Below the pieces are notes generated by a model, which did not search any database, was not told the DNA's origin, and was given only the letters and a program-made list of their open reading frames with translations. From positions 931,179 to 995,178 of the forward strand of contig NZ_LMJE01000001.1 of the NCBI RefSeq assembly GCF_001429245.1: 64,000 bases of DNA. Reading direction: 5' to 3'. Positions within the stretch are counted from its first letter, which is position 1. Each line of letters begins with the position of its first letter. The translations under genes were made by a program, and so were the position numbers. This document shows positions 46,364 through 55,327 of the stretch, piece by piece. Source of the stretch: Rhizobium sp. Root274. GTDB lineage: Bacteria; Pseudomonadota; Alphaproteobacteria; Rhizobiales; Rhizobiaceae.

Positions 46364-47301
46364 GATGCCATCCTCTTCTGGCTGAGTGCTACTGCCAGGA
46401 TGATGATGCCACCGCGGGCGATCAGTTGTTGGCTGAATTCGAGCCCCATCAGGATAAGGCCGTTGTTGATGAGGCCGATCATCAGGGCGCCGACAATGGT
46501 CCCGATCACGGTACCCTTTCCGCCGAACAGGCTGGTACCGCCGAGGACCGCAGCAGCGATGACCGAGAGTTCATCCCCCTCGCCGAGCTGGAAGCGCCCA
46601 GATTGAAGACGCCCTGCGTAAAGCATGCCTGCCAGCGCTGCGGCGAGCGAGGACATGACCAAGACCTGGAACTTGATTGCCCTGGTGTCGATCCCGGAGT
46701 AACGCGCGGCTGTTTCTCCTCCACCAGTCGCCAGAACACGTCGACCGAACGTCGAGCGTCGCAGCACGATGTGGCCGAGACCGCCAAGGACGGCCATCCA
46801 GAGGAGCAGTACGGGAACAGGACCGAGGTTGCCACCGCCGAAGAGCCAGGAGTAGCCTGGCGACAGGATCGGCACGGCAGCGGTCGCCGAAATCCACATG
46901 GCTACCCCTTTGGCTATGCCCATCATCGCCAAGGTGGTGAGGAAAGACGGGATACCGATGCGGGTGGTGAGCCAGCCGTTGAACATGCCGACCGCAAGCC
47001 CCGTGGCGATGCCGGCACCGACACCGACGACCGGACCGCCTGCGGCGATGCCCATCGCGACCGTGACCGTCGCAAGACCCGCGACTGCGCCAACCGAAAG
47101 GTCGATTTCGCCGGCGGAGAGCACGAAGGTCATGGCGATCGCCATGACGGCGATCATCGCGGTCTGCCGGACGATGTTGAGCAGGTTGTTGGGATTGAGG
47201 AACCCCTTGTCTGCCAGTGTCACGGCAAAGACGAGGAAGATGACGACGAAGCCGATATAGATGATGTTCTGGCGCCAGTTGGCGAAGAAGGCGTTAGCCA
47301 T
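46360..47301 (-). CDS. Sugar ABC transporter permease (RbsC/BPD_transp_2 type)
   Basis: A 313-residue membrane permease with about ten hydrophobic segments. Conserved blocks are MTFVLSAGEIDLSVGAVAGL, GWLTTRIGIPSFLTTLAMMGI and ELSVIAAAVLGGTSLFGGKGTVIGT, the last being the EAA-like contact with the ATPase. The start at 47301 removes 28 non-conserved upstream residues and overlaps the ATPase gene by 8 nt. It serves as a homodimer with the double ATPase encoded upstream. Confidence 0.94.
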   Translation of the reverse strand: MANAFFANWRQNIIYIGFVVIFLVFAVTLADKGFLNPNNLLNIVRQTAMIAVMAIAMTFVLSAGEIDLSVGAVAGLATVTVAMGIAAGGPVVGVGAGIATGLAVGMFNGWLTTRIGIPSFLTTLAMMGIAKGVAMWISATAAVPILSPGYSWLFGGGNLGPVPVLLLWMAVLGGLGHIVLRRSTFGRRVLATGGGETAARYSGIDTRAIKFQVLVMSSLAAALAGMLYAGRLQSGRFQLGEGDELSVIAAAVLGGTSLFGGKGTVIGTIVGALMIGLINNGLILMGLEFSQQLIARGGIIILAVALSQKRMAS

Positions 47302-48868
47302 GGGAAACCTCCTGGACCGCAAGGGCCTTCTGAATTTCGATCTGGAGCCGCTGTTCGGCGGCCTGGAGACGATGGGCAAGGTCATCGGCGGGCACGGATG
47401 GATCTTCCAGCGCCTCGCGCGGCAGATCCTGGTGCACGCGCCCGTCAGCCATGACGAGAATGCGATCGCAGGCGGTCAACAGTTCGGACAGCTCGGACGA
47501 GATCATGATGATGCCTTTGCCGGCGGCGGCGAGTTCCCGCACCAGGCGGATGATTTCGGACTTCGAACCGATATCGATGCCCGCAGTCGGCTCGTCGAGG
47601 ATGAGGATGTCGGGATTGGTGGCGAGCCACTTGCCGATGACGACCTTTTGCTGATTGCCGCCCGAGAGCGTCGAGACCGCATGGTCACGGCTCGCCGTCT
47701 TCACCCGCAGGCGTTCGATTTGCGCATCCGTGAGGTCATTTGCCGCCTTGGTATCGACAAGGCCACCTTTGGACAGTCTGTCAATGACGGCGAGGATCAT
47801 GTTGGACGCGACCGAATGATCCGGGATGATGCCCTGCGTGGCGCGCGCTTCCGGCACCAGGGCGACACCGGCGGCAATCGCATCGCCCGGCTTGCGGATC
47901 GTGACGGGGCGGCCCTGGATCCTTATTTCGCCCTTGGCCACCGGGTCGATGCCGGTCATGACCCGCGCCAGCGACGAACGGCCCGAACCCAGAAGGCCCG
48001 CAAGCCCCAGCACTTCGCCGCGATGCAGCGTCAGGGACACGTTTTCCGGCTTGTGGCGGCCGCTGACATTGTCGAGTTCCAGCAGCACTTTTCCCCTCAG
48101 GGAAGCGCCGCGTTCGACATCAGACAATCCCTTCGAGCGACGGCCGACGATATGTTCGATCATCGTGTCGATCGGCAACGCTTCAAGCGGGGCGGTGATG
48201 ACATGCCGCCCGTCTCGCAGGATCGTCGCACGATCAGCGATGCGGGCGATCTCATCCATGCGGTGGCTGACATAGATGATCGCCACGCCCTTCGCCTTGA
48301 GCTTGCGCAGGAAGACGAAAAGCCGCTCGACATCGGAAACGGCGAGCGCCGTCGACGGTTCGTCCAGGACAAGCACGCGCGCATCCTGCGATATAGCCTT
48401 GGCGATTTCCGTCAGTTGCTTCTGCCCGGCACCGAGATCGCCGACCAGCGCTGTCGGATCAACGACGACGTCGAGCATTGCAAAGATGTCCGCCGCACGC
48501 TTCTCCGCCTCGTGGTCATCGATCAGCCCCGTGCCGGCGCGGTATTCCCGCGTCAGGAAGATGTTCTGGGCCACCGTCAGCGTCGGGACAAGGCTCATTT
48601 CCTGATAGTTCATGGCGATGCCGGCAGCCCGGGACGCCTCCGGCGAATGGGTGGACAGGGGCACACCACCGACCTCGATTGCGCCCTTGTCCGGCCGGTG
48701 AACACCGTTCAGCACCTTGAGGATCGTCGACTTGCCCGCGCCGTTGCCGCCCAGCAGCGCGTGGACCTCGCCGGGCATGACCTCGAAGGAGACGTCGTCC
48801 AGCGCACGCACGCCGCCGAAGGTCTTGGATATGCCGGTCATGCGGACCGCAGCGGCGCTCGCACTCAT
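47294..48868 (-). CDS. Sugar ABC transporter ATP-binding protein, two ABC domains
   Basis: A 524-residue RbsA/XylG-type protein. Domain 1 (residues ~8-240) has Walker A GGNGAGKST, signature LGAGQKQLTEIAKAI and Walker B VLVLDEPST. Domain 2 (~260-500) has the degenerate Walker A GLLGSGRSSLARV, the signature LSGGNQQKV and Walker B ILILDEPTAGIDIGSK. Loss of the Walker A lysine in domain 2 is normal in this group. The start at 48868 is chosen because it forms an ATGA overlap with the oxidoreductase stop. Confidence 0.94.
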   Translation of the reverse strand: MSASAAAVRMTGISKTFGGVRALDDVSFEVMPGEVHALLGGNGAGKSTILKVLNGVHRPDKGAIEVGGVPLSTHSPEASRAAGIAMNYQEMSLVPTLTVAQNIFLTREYRAGTGLIDDHEAEKRAADIFAMLDVVVDPTALVGDLGAGQKQLTEIAKAISQDARVLVLDEPSTALAVSDVERLFVFLRKLKAKGVAIIYVSHRMDEIARIADRATILRDGRHVITAPLEALPIDTMIEHIVGRRSKGLSDVERGASLRGKVLLELDNVSGRHKPENVSLTLHRGEVLGLAGLLGSGRSSLARVMTGIDPVAKGEIRIQGRPVTIRKPGDAIAAGVALVPEARATQGIIPDHSVASNMILAVIDRLSKGGLVDTKAANDLTDAQIERLRVKTASRDHAVSTLSGGNQQKVVIGKWLATNPDILILDEPTAGIDIGSKSEIIRLVRELAAAGKGIIMISSELSELLTACDRILVMADGRVHQDLPREALEDPSVPADDLAHRLQAAEQRLQIEIQKALAVQEVSHG

Positions 48869-50031
48869 CCCACCTTCTCCCACAGCCCGGTCTCACCGGA
48901 GCGGATGAGGGCGTCGGCGACGAGTTCCGTCAGCAAGCCGTCCTCGAAGTTCGGGCTCGGCTGCCGGTTCTTCGCGATGGCCGAGAAGAAATCATAGCAT
49001 TCGACGATCTTCGTTTCAGAATAGCCGATGCCGAGGCCGGGGATCGGCCACAGGCCGTTGCCATAGGGATGGGCCGGGCCGGTATAGACGGTTCGGAAAC
49101 CGCGGGCATCTGCCGGGTCGTCAGCGAACATTACCTGAAGCTCGTCGCGGCGCTCGTAGTTGAAGTGGATCGAGCCCTTGGTGCCGTGGATTTCCAGCGT
49201 GATGAAGTTGTTGCGGCCATAAGCGTTGCGGGTCGCTTCCAGGCTGCCGATCGCGCCGCCCTGAAATTTCAGCATCGAGATGACCTCGTCGTCGACATCC
49301 ACCTCGCCGCGTTCGGCGTCTGCGGCCTTCTCTGCTGCGCCGAGCTTGTCGACGCCGCCCTGCTGCAGCGGTCGTGTCTTGTTGTAGGTCGTCGTGATCG
49401 CGTTGACCTCGGCGATCGGGCCGACGAGATAATGGGCGAGGTCAACGACATGGGTGGCGATGTCGCCGACCGTGCCGGAGCCGGCGATCTTCTTCTGGAA
49501 GCGCCAGGAGAGGGGCGAATCCGGATCGGCCGACCAGTCCTGCAGATAGGTGCCGCGGAAATTCAGGATCCGGCCGATCCTGCCCTCGTCGATGTACTTC
49601 TTCGCGAGCGCCACGGCCGGCGTGCGGCGATAATTGAAGGCCACCATGTGAATGACGCCGGCGGCTTTCACCGCGTCATGCATCGCCCTCGCCTCTTCGA
49701 CGGTGCGGGCAAGCGGCTTTTCGCAGATGATGTGCTTGCCGGCCTTGGCGGCCGCAATGGCGATCTCGGCATGCACGTTGTTCGGCGTGCAGATATCGAC
49801 GACGTCGATATCCGGCCGGTTGACGACAGCCCGCCAGTCCGACGACGCTTCCTCGAAACCGTAGCGCTCGCGCGCTTCCTCGGCCATGCCGTCGGTCACA
49901 TCGACGACGACCTTGCGGTGGGGAATGGCCGGTGCGGGCCAGAAGAACATTGGCATGGAGGCATAGGCCATGGCATGCGCCTTGCCCATGAAGCCGCCAC
50001 CGATCATGGCGACGTTCATCACTTTGGTCAT
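48865..50031 (-). CDS. Gfo/Idh/MocA-family oxidoreductase
   Basis: A 388-residue NAD(P)-dependent sugar or inositol dehydrogenase-like enzyme. The Rossmann loop is VAMIGGGFMGKAHAMAY, the catalytic block is CEKPLARTVEEARAM with the essential EKP motif, and the C-terminal domain contains GDIATHVVDLAHYLVGP with the active-site His. The start at 50031 drops 57 non-conserved residues of the open frame. It lies between the binding-protein and ATPase genes, so it probably acts on the sugar that the transporter brings in. Confidence 0.93.
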   Translation of the reverse strand: MTKVMNVAMIGGGFMGKAHAMAYASMPMFFWPAPAIPHRKVVVDVTDGMAEEARERYGFEEASSDWRAVVNRPDIDVVDICTPNNVHAEIAIAAAKAGKHIICEKPLARTVEEARAMHDAVKAAGVIHMVAFNYRRTPAVALAKKYIDEGRIGRILNFRGTYLQDWSADPDSPLSWRFQKKIAGSGTVGDIATHVVDLAHYLVGPIAEVNAITTTYNKTRPLQQGGVDKLGAAEKAADAERGEVDVDDEVISMLKFQGGAIGSLEATRNAYGRNNFITLEIHGTKGSIHFNYERRDELQVMFADDPADARGFRTVYTGPAHPYGNGLWPIPGLGIGYSETKIVECYDFFSAIAKNRQPSPNFEDGLLTELVADALIRSGETGLWEKVG

Positions 50032-50100
50032 CGGTTCTCTCCTGAAAAAACTCGCCCTTTGGGCGCCAAGTTCGACTGCCGGCGAAGGCCGGATCGTGTC

Positions 50101-50131
50101 GGATAAGGGGCGCGAGCAGCGCCCCGTATCC
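50101..50131 (-). promoter_or_regulatory. Intercistronic stem-loop after the binding-protein gene
   Basis: ggata and tatcc enclose a perfect 7-bp core, ggggcgc / gcgcccc, with a 5-nt loop, 7 nt past the stop of the binding-protein gene. Such hairpins often slow mRNA decay so that binding protein is made in excess over the transporter genes downstream. Confidence 0.6.
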
Positions 50132-50137
50132 TGCGGA

Positions 50138-51259
50138 TCACTGTCCGAGGCTCGTCTTGATGTTGTCGGTCGCCTCGGTGGAATAGACCGCCTTCCAGCC
50201 ATCGAGCAGTGTGTCGCGTGTCACCGGAAGGGCAGGCAGTGCGACAAAGGCCGGCGCTTCCTTACCGAGCAGCGCATAGCCGGCAAGCTTGGCCTCGACG
50301 ACACCGGCATCATAAGGCCGCTGCGCGCCGAGCCCCTTGACGAAGCCGCCCTGGGCCATCGAGATCGCCACGTTTTCCCCGAGGTCGATCGTGGTGATGA
50401 CGAGATCGTCGCGACCCGCGACACGCGCCGCCGAAATCACGCCTTCGGCCGGCACGTCCCAGACCGCCCAGATGCCCTTGATGGTGGGGTTGGAGGTGAG
50501 GATAGCAGACGCCGCCTTTTCCGCATCGCCCGAGAAATCAGGTCCGCCGATGCCCTGCTCGGCCACGATCTTGATATTGGGGTAGTCGGAGGCGATCGTC
50601 GCCTTGAAGGCATCCAAACGCTGCCTGGTGACGAAGAAATCGGCGGCATGGAATACGAGCCCGATATCGCCCTCCCCGTTCAGCGCCTTGGCCATCAGGT
50701 GCGCAGAGGCCACGCCATTGCCGTAGTTGTCGGCAGATACGACCGACACATAGTCCTTGCCGGCTTCAAAGCCGGTCGGCACATTATCCATGAAGACGAG
50801 CTTGGTGCCAGCGTCTGCGGCTGCCTTGTAGGCCGCGGCCGTCGCTGTCGGATCCGTCGGGATCGAGACGATGATATCAGGCTTCTGCGCCATGATGGTC
50901 TCAAGGTCGGAGACCTGTTTTTCCGGCTTGAAACCGGCGTCGGTCACCGCAAGCACCTTGATGCCCATCGCGGCGAACTGGGTCTGAAGACCGTTGATCT
51001 GGGCGCGGGACCAGTCGTTGCCGCCATAATGCATGACGATCGCGGCCGTCGCATTCATGGCCTTGATCTTCGCCAGTTCCTCGTCGGTCAGGGTAACGTC
51101 GGCGGCTGGCGAGGGATCTTCGCCCGACGGTCCCTTGGACAGGACCGTCTGCTGGAGCGCGGCCAGGGCGCTGTCAGGATCGGCGAAGGCCGGCGCTGAA
51201 TAGGTGCAGGCAAGCGCCAACACGGCGGCAGTGCCCAACAGGGTTCGTCTCTTCATCAT
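50138..51259 (-). CDS. Sugar ABC transporter periplasmic binding protein
   Basis: A 373-residue periplasmic binding protein of the ribose/galactose type. The signal peptide (MMKRRTLLGTAAVLALACTYSAPAFA) is followed by a two-domain fold: AAIVMHYGGNDWSRAQINGL, PDIIVSIPTDPTATAAAYKAAADAG, KLVFMDNVPTGF, SVVSADNYGNG and the ligand-contacting GIWAVWDVPAEGV and TTIDLGENVAISM. The start at 51259 sits 8 nt after ggaggag. It is the second gene of the minus-strand operon. A cytosolic relative is encoded at 53668-54681. Confidence 0.94.
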   Translation of the reverse strand: MMKRRTLLGTAAVLALACTYSAPAFADPDSALAALQQTVLSKGPSGEDPSPAADVTLTDEELAKIKAMNATAAIVMHYGGNDWSRAQINGLQTQFAAMGIKVLAVTDAGFKPEKQVSDLETIMAQKPDIIVSIPTDPTATAAAYKAAADAGTKLVFMDNVPTGFEAGKDYVSVVSADNYGNGVASAHLMAKALNGEGDIGLVFHAADFFVTRQRLDAFKATIASDYPNIKIVAEQGIGGPDFSGDAEKAASAILTSNPTIKGIWAVWDVPAEGVISAARVAGRDDLVITTIDLGENVAISMAQGGFVKGLGAQRPYDAGVVEAKLAGYALLGKEAPAFVALPALPVTRDTLLDGWKAVYSTEATDNIKTSLGQ

Positions 51260-51304
51260 CACTTTCTCCTCCCGAAAGTGGGGCATGCGCCCCGGTCGCG
51301 GCCG

Positions 51305-52117
51305 TCAGGCCGATTTGAGATAGGTCATGCTCGCCTTCGCACCTTCGAGTGGGTCAGACCATGAATCGAGCTCGGTGCAGACCCAGCCATCGAAGCCAAC
51401 CTCCCGAAGGGCCGCGATGATGTCGTTCGTCGGCACGTCGCCGCGATCGATCGGTGTGAAGGCGAAGGGCTCCTTCTGGAACCCCTTGAGATGGACATAG
51501 GAGATGCGTGCTGCATGCTCGCGGACGAGTGCGGCGGGATCCCCTCCGGCAGCGGCGAGATGGGCCGTGTCCGGGCAGAAATGAATGCCAGTGAGCGCGA
51601 AGATCTTGCGCACCTCGGCCGGCCCCTCGACGATGGTTGAAAGATGCGGGTGGTAATGGGCGGTGAGGCCGCGCGCCTCGGCGATTTCCTTCACGCGGTC
51701 GAGCGCGGCTGCAAGCTTGTGATAGTCGGCCTCGCGAATACCGTCGAAGCGCTTGGCGCCACCGCCGACGACCAGATGCGGGGCGCCGAGTTCGGCAGCA
51801 CGATCCGCCGCGCGGGTCACCCGGGCCAGCTCCTCCGGCAGGATATCGTCGAAGATGAAATTGCCGCCGGCATAGGTTGCCACGAGCGTCAGCCCGTTGT
51901 CGCCGAGCAGGGCCCGCATGTCGTCCACGCCGAAATCGAGAAGGTTGCCATCGAAGAGCTCGACACCCTCATAACCCGCCGACGCGATGTCGGCGAAGGC
52001 CCGGCGCATGTCGCCAAAGGTGCGGTAAGCGAGATTGGTGATTGACGTGACGCCGACCGCATCTCCGCCAAGACTGCCCCAGCAGTTCGCATGATAGGCG
52101 AGCTTGAAGTTCGACAT
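51305..52117 (-). CDS. Sugar phosphate isomerase/epimerase (AP endonuclease 2 fold)
   Basis: A 270-residue TIM-barrel protein of the xylose isomerase-like superfamily: LAYHANCWGSLGG, ASAGYEGVELFDGN, LVATYAGGNFIFDDILPE, GAPHLVVGGGAKRFDG, GLTAHYHPHLSTIVEGP with metal-site residues, FCPDTAHLAAAGGDPA and ISYVHLKGFQKEPFAF. Such proteins are IolE-like dehydratases or epimerases in sugar/inositol pathways; the exact reaction is unknown. The start at 52117 has aggagg upstream and removes a 17-residue open extension. First gene of the minus-strand operon. Confidence 0.9.
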   Translation of the reverse strand: MSNFKLAYHANCWGSLGGDAVGVTSITNLAYRTFGDMRRAFADIASAGYEGVELFDGNLLDFGVDDMRALLGDNGLTLVATYAGGNFIFDDILPEELARVTRAADRAAELGAPHLVVGGGAKRFDGIREADYHKLAAALDRVKEIAEARGLTAHYHPHLSTIVEGPAEVRKIFALTGIHFCPDTAHLAAAGGDPAALVREHAARISYVHLKGFQKEPFAFTPIDRGDVPTNDIIAALREVGFDGWVCTELDSWSDPLEGAKASMTYLKSA

Positions 52118-52209
52118 CGGCGCCTCCTCCCAGTGACCGTGTTGATGTGCGAGCTGTCTTACGTCCATAAAAAGTGCATGTCAATTATTTAACTGCAGAA
52201 CTAACCATA

Positions 52210-52232
52210 CTTTTGCTGATTTAATGCAAAAG
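52210..52232. promoter_or_regulatory. Candidate operator in the divergent promoter of the sugar locus
   Basis: cttttgc at 52210-52216 and gcaaaag at 52226-52232 form a perfect 7-bp inverted repeat with a 9-bp AT-rich centre (tgatttaat). It lies between the isomerase operon and the ROK gene, 73 bp before the latter's start, and would be a natural site for the ROK repressor. Confidence 0.5.
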
Positions 52233-52304
52233 ATCGATGTTGCCAGTCGGAAGCCTCCGCCTTAAGAAGGATGGAGAGGGCGAATCCGCCGGAAGGAAGA
52301 AGGC

Positions 52305-53657
52305 ATGGCGACGACGGCAACCGCGGCAAATGACGCCGCTCCCCGCCGCAAAGGTCGGCCGCGCGTCACCGAGACCGCGGCGCCGAGCCTTGTCGAAATT
52401 CTCAATCTGGTGCGGACAGAACAGGCCGCCACACGCCAGGAAATCGAGCGCCAGAGTGAACTCGGCCGCGCGGTCGTCGCAGACCGCTTGGGTACGCTCG
52501 GCGAACTCGGTCTGGTCGACGAAAGCGAACTTGCGACCGCATCCGGTGGGCGCGCGCCGCGCCTCGTGCGTTTTGCCGCAGATCGTGGCCGCATCCTCGT
52601 TGCCACGCTCGACCAAACCGCGCTCGGCGTCGGTATTGCCGATCTCGGCGGCTCCCTGCTCATGGAGCATCACGAGGCGACCGAACTCAGCCAACCTGTG
52701 TCCGCCCTCGCCGATCGTCTGGTCACGCTTTTTCGCTGGATCCTGGAACGGCATTCGGACATCCAGCTCTACGGCATCTCAATATCCGTTCCAGGCGCCG
52801 TCTCCGACGGTGCCGAGACGCTTTTCCAACGCGCCACGCCTGGCGTTCTGCCCGGCTGGGAGAGTTTTCCGCTTGTCGAAACACTCGTTGGGGCCTTCGA
52901 TGCACCCGTCTGGCTCCGTTCCAGCGTCGAGACCATGACGATGGGCGAACTGCATGCCGGAGCCGGGCGCAATCAGCGCACCATGATGTTCGTCAAGGTC
53001 GGCAAACGCATCGGCGCCGGGCTTGCAAGCGACGGAATTCTCTTTCGCGGCGCACAGGGGGCCGTCGGCCTCATCGGTTCTGTTCCGGTGACCGTCGGCG
53101 ACAGGACGGGTACTCTTGAGGCGATGGCGGGGTCGGACCACATTGCCCAGGATGGCAGGCTTGCAGCAGAGAACGGCACCAGCCCGATACTTGCCGAGCT
53201 CGTTCGACGCGGCGCCGAGATCACGGCGCTGGAAGTCGCCCAGGCCGCACAGATGGGCGATGCCGCCGCCATCGATATCCTGGCGCAGAGTGGCCGGTTG
53301 ATCGGCCAGGTGGTCGCGACGCTCGCCAACATGCTGAACCCCGCGCTCATCGTGCTGTCCGGCTCGATCGCGCAGACCAATGACATTCTTCTCGCCTCCG
53401 CGCGGGAGGCCATCTACGGTGCCTGCCACCCCCTCGTCAGCCGCGACATGCAGATCATCCGCTCCCAGATGGGCAGTTCTTCAGGTCTTGTCGGGGCCGC
53501 AATCGTTGCGTCCGAGGGGTTATTCGCACCACCGATGCTGAAAGACTGGATCATGGCCGGGCAGCCTCAGGCGCATCCGCTTTTCCGGGAGATGAAAAAA
53601 GAAATTGCCCGGCGAAAGGTCATCGAGGGGGATGTTGTCCGGCCGCCGAATATGTGA
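52305..53657 (+). CDS. ROK-family transcriptional repressor
   Basis: A 450-residue regulator. An N-terminal winged helix (about residues 28-90: SLVEILNLVRTEQAATRQEIERQSELGRAVVADRLGTL) is followed by a ROK domain (about residues 98-420) with MTMGELHAGAGRN and MMFVKVGKRIGAGL. The usual ROK zinc-cluster region (CGxxGCxE) is replaced by GDRTGTLE, so no zinc site forms, and the kinase active-site Asp is not evident. It probably only binds a sugar and controls the divergent operon. A basic tail follows. Start ATG with aaggaaga upstream. Confidence 0.92.
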   Translation: MATTATAANDAAPRRKGRPRVTETAAPSLVEILNLVRTEQAATRQEIERQSELGRAVVADRLGTLGELGLVDESELATASGGRAPRLVRFAADRGRILVATLDQTALGVGIADLGGSLLMEHHEATELSQPVSALADRLVTLFRWILERHSDIQLYGISISVPGAVSDGAETLFQRATPGVLPGWESFPLVETLVGAFDAPVWLRSSVETMTMGELHAGAGRNQRTMMFVKVGKRIGAGLASDGILFRGAQGAVGLIGSVPVTVGDRTGTLEAMAGSDHIAQDGRLAAENGTSPILAELVRRGAEITALEVAQAAQMGDAAAIDILAQSGRLIGQVVATLANMLNPALIVLSGSIAQTNDILLASAREAIYGACHPLVSRDMQIIRSQMGSSSGLVGAAIVASEGLFAPPMLKDWIMAGQPQAHPLFREMKKEIARRKVIEGDVVRPPNM

Positions 53658-53667
53658 GGAGGATTGA

Positions 53668-54681
53668 ATGACGATTGCGGGTCTCGGCCCTCATGGGGAG
53701 CGGGCATCGGCGCCAGAGCGGGTTCTGCTGCTGCCGGAGGACATGGAGCGGGCGCGGGCAGGAGGCTTGCGGGTCGCCGTCGTGCTGCACACGCTCGAAA
53801 GCGACTGGGCCAAACAGCAGCTTTCCGGCATCATCGGCATGCTCGGCAATTGCGGGGTTGCGGTCATCGACGTGATCGACTGCGCCTTCACGCCGGAGGT
53901 CCAGATCGAGGCACTCGGGCGGCTGATCGAGGAAGCACCGGATGCCATCATATCCCTGCCCGTCGCCAATTCGAAAGTGGCAGCGGCGCATGCGCGCGTG
54001 TCTGCGGCCGGCATAAAGCTCATCCTGCTCGACAACGCACCAACCGGACTTCTTCCGGGAAAGGACTACATCTCCCTCGTCTCGGCAGACAATTTCGGCC
54101 TCGGCAAGATCGCGGCTGAAGGCTTGTCGCCGCATCTGCCTGATGGCGCGGAGGTCGGCGTGCTCGGCTACGACGCCGATTTCTTCGCGACCAACGAGCG
54201 GGAAATCGCCTTCGTGAAATGGATGCAGATCCACCGTCCGGACGTTACGCTGCGAGTCCAGCGGTTTCCGGCCCTGTCGGCAGTTGCCGCAACCACGCGC
54301 ACTCTTGCCGAAGCCCATCCGGATCTCGCCGGCCTCTTTGTCGTCTGGGACACGCCGGCAATGATGGCCGCCGGCGTTCTCAAAACACTAGGGCGCAAGA
54401 TTCCGATGACGACCGTGGATCTCGGCCATGCGGCGGCGATCGGGCTTGCTGCCAGCGCCCCCCTTGTCGCGATTGCCGCCCAGCAGCCGTTCCGCCAGGG
54501 TGAGAGCGCAGCCTCCATCACAGTGACCGCGCTCCTCGGCAGGCCGGCCCCTGACTGGGTCGCACTGCCCGGACTGGCGGTTACTGCAAGCAATGTGGTG
54601 GAGTGCTTCCAGACAGTCTGGCGAGCGCCCGCACCCCAAGAAGTTCTCCGCAGGCTCAGGCTCGTCGGCGCCAATCACTAG
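53668..54681 (+). CDS. Cytosolic sugar-binding protein-like partner of the ROK regulator
   Basis: A 337-residue protein of the periplasmic-binding fold without any signal peptide or membrane segment. It aligns over nearly its whole length with the exported binding protein at 50138-51259: SLVSADNFGLG versus SVVSADNYGNG, LFVVWDTPAMM versus IWAVWDVPAEG, MTTVDLGHAAAI versus ITTIDLGENVAI, WVALPGLAVTASN versus FVALPALPVTRDT. It starts 10 nt after the ROK stop with gaggagga upstream, so the two are co-expressed. An intracellular sensor for the same sugar is inferred; no DNA-binding part is present. Confidence 0.82.
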   Translation: MTIAGLGPHGERASAPERVLLLPEDMERARAGGLRVAVVLHTLESDWAKQQLSGIIGMLGNCGVAVIDVIDCAFTPEVQIEALGRLIEEAPDAIISLPVANSKVAAAHARVSAAGIKLILLDNAPTGLLPGKDYISLVSADNFGLGKIAAEGLSPHLPDGAEVGVLGYDADFFATNEREIAFVKWMQIHRPDVTLRVQRFPALSAVAATTRTLAEAHPDLAGLFVVWDTPAMMAAGVLKTLGRKIPMTTVDLGHAAAIGLAASAPLVAIAAQQPFRQGESAASITVTALLGRPAPDWVALPGLAVTASNVVECFQTVWRAPAPQEVLRRLRLVGANH

Positions 54682-54910
54682 CCGCACCAGGGACTTGAGC
54701 GACAGCGCGCCCGGAAGGCCAGTGAAAACTCGGATAACAATAGCCAGCATGCGGCGGATCACAACAGGCGGGGCCGTGAAGCTACGGTCAGCTCATCCAA
54801 ACAACTGCGCTATAGCGAACCCGCAATATCTAGGGCCTACGAAGGCCGGCGCGTATGGTTGACAATCGGATCAAAGTTATCGCGCACCCTGGGCTGAACA
54901 TTCCAAGTGT

Positions 54911-55220
54911 CGGGCGGAAATAATTGCCGCTCTCCCGCCATGTTGACGTCGGCCCAAAGCCAGGGCACAAAGATGGCATCCACGGTCGCTCGCGGCGGGA
55001 AAACAGAGGAAGATCAGAGGCAACTTTTCTAACCCTTTGAAATCATGCGAGAATCCAGGTTCTCCAGGCAGGCCATTTTCAGTCGGTTTTCCGCGTGAAA
55101 TCGGCGACTGTTTCTCACAAAAAAAAGCGGCGTCTTCTCAAAAACTTGAGCAATTCTGGCCGCTGTTCTTCCGTTCATACGTTGTGCCTAAGCCGGTCTC
55201 GCGGAATTGGCTGGGGACCC
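54911..55220 (+). repeat. ~310-bp direct repeat, left copy (flanks kdp)
   Basis: This copy matches 63511-63817 along its length (conserved blocks include ccgccatgttgacgtc, gggcacaaagatggcatcca and cggtcgctcgcg). It contains gaatccaggttctccaggca at 55051-55070, which differs from the tRNA-Gln 3' end in two bases, and ends in aattggctggggacc (55205-55219), an inverted near-copy of the same tRNA end. No intact gene is seen; small open frames in it do not persist in the other copy. The 229 bp before it (54682-54910) hold nothing I recognise. Confidence 0.85.
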
Positions 55221-55327
55221 GCAAATAGCGTCCGTATTCGGGGAGTGAAGAAACCGTCCCTGCAATGAAGCGGAGCAACAGGAACGGACACTCGTACTCG
55301 AGCTGAAGGCGCATCCTGCAGCAGTCT

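Noticed and set aside
46426-48997. Two long plus-strand frames over the sugar ABC genes
   Set aside because: Both are antisense shadows of the permease and ATPase genes.
49069-50106. 345-residue plus-strand frame
   Set aside because: Antisense to the Gfo/Idh gene with no coherent motifs.
55037-55228. 63-residue plus-strand frame in the left 310-bp repeat
   Set aside because: The matching frame in the right copy has stops, so it is unlikely to be a functional gene.
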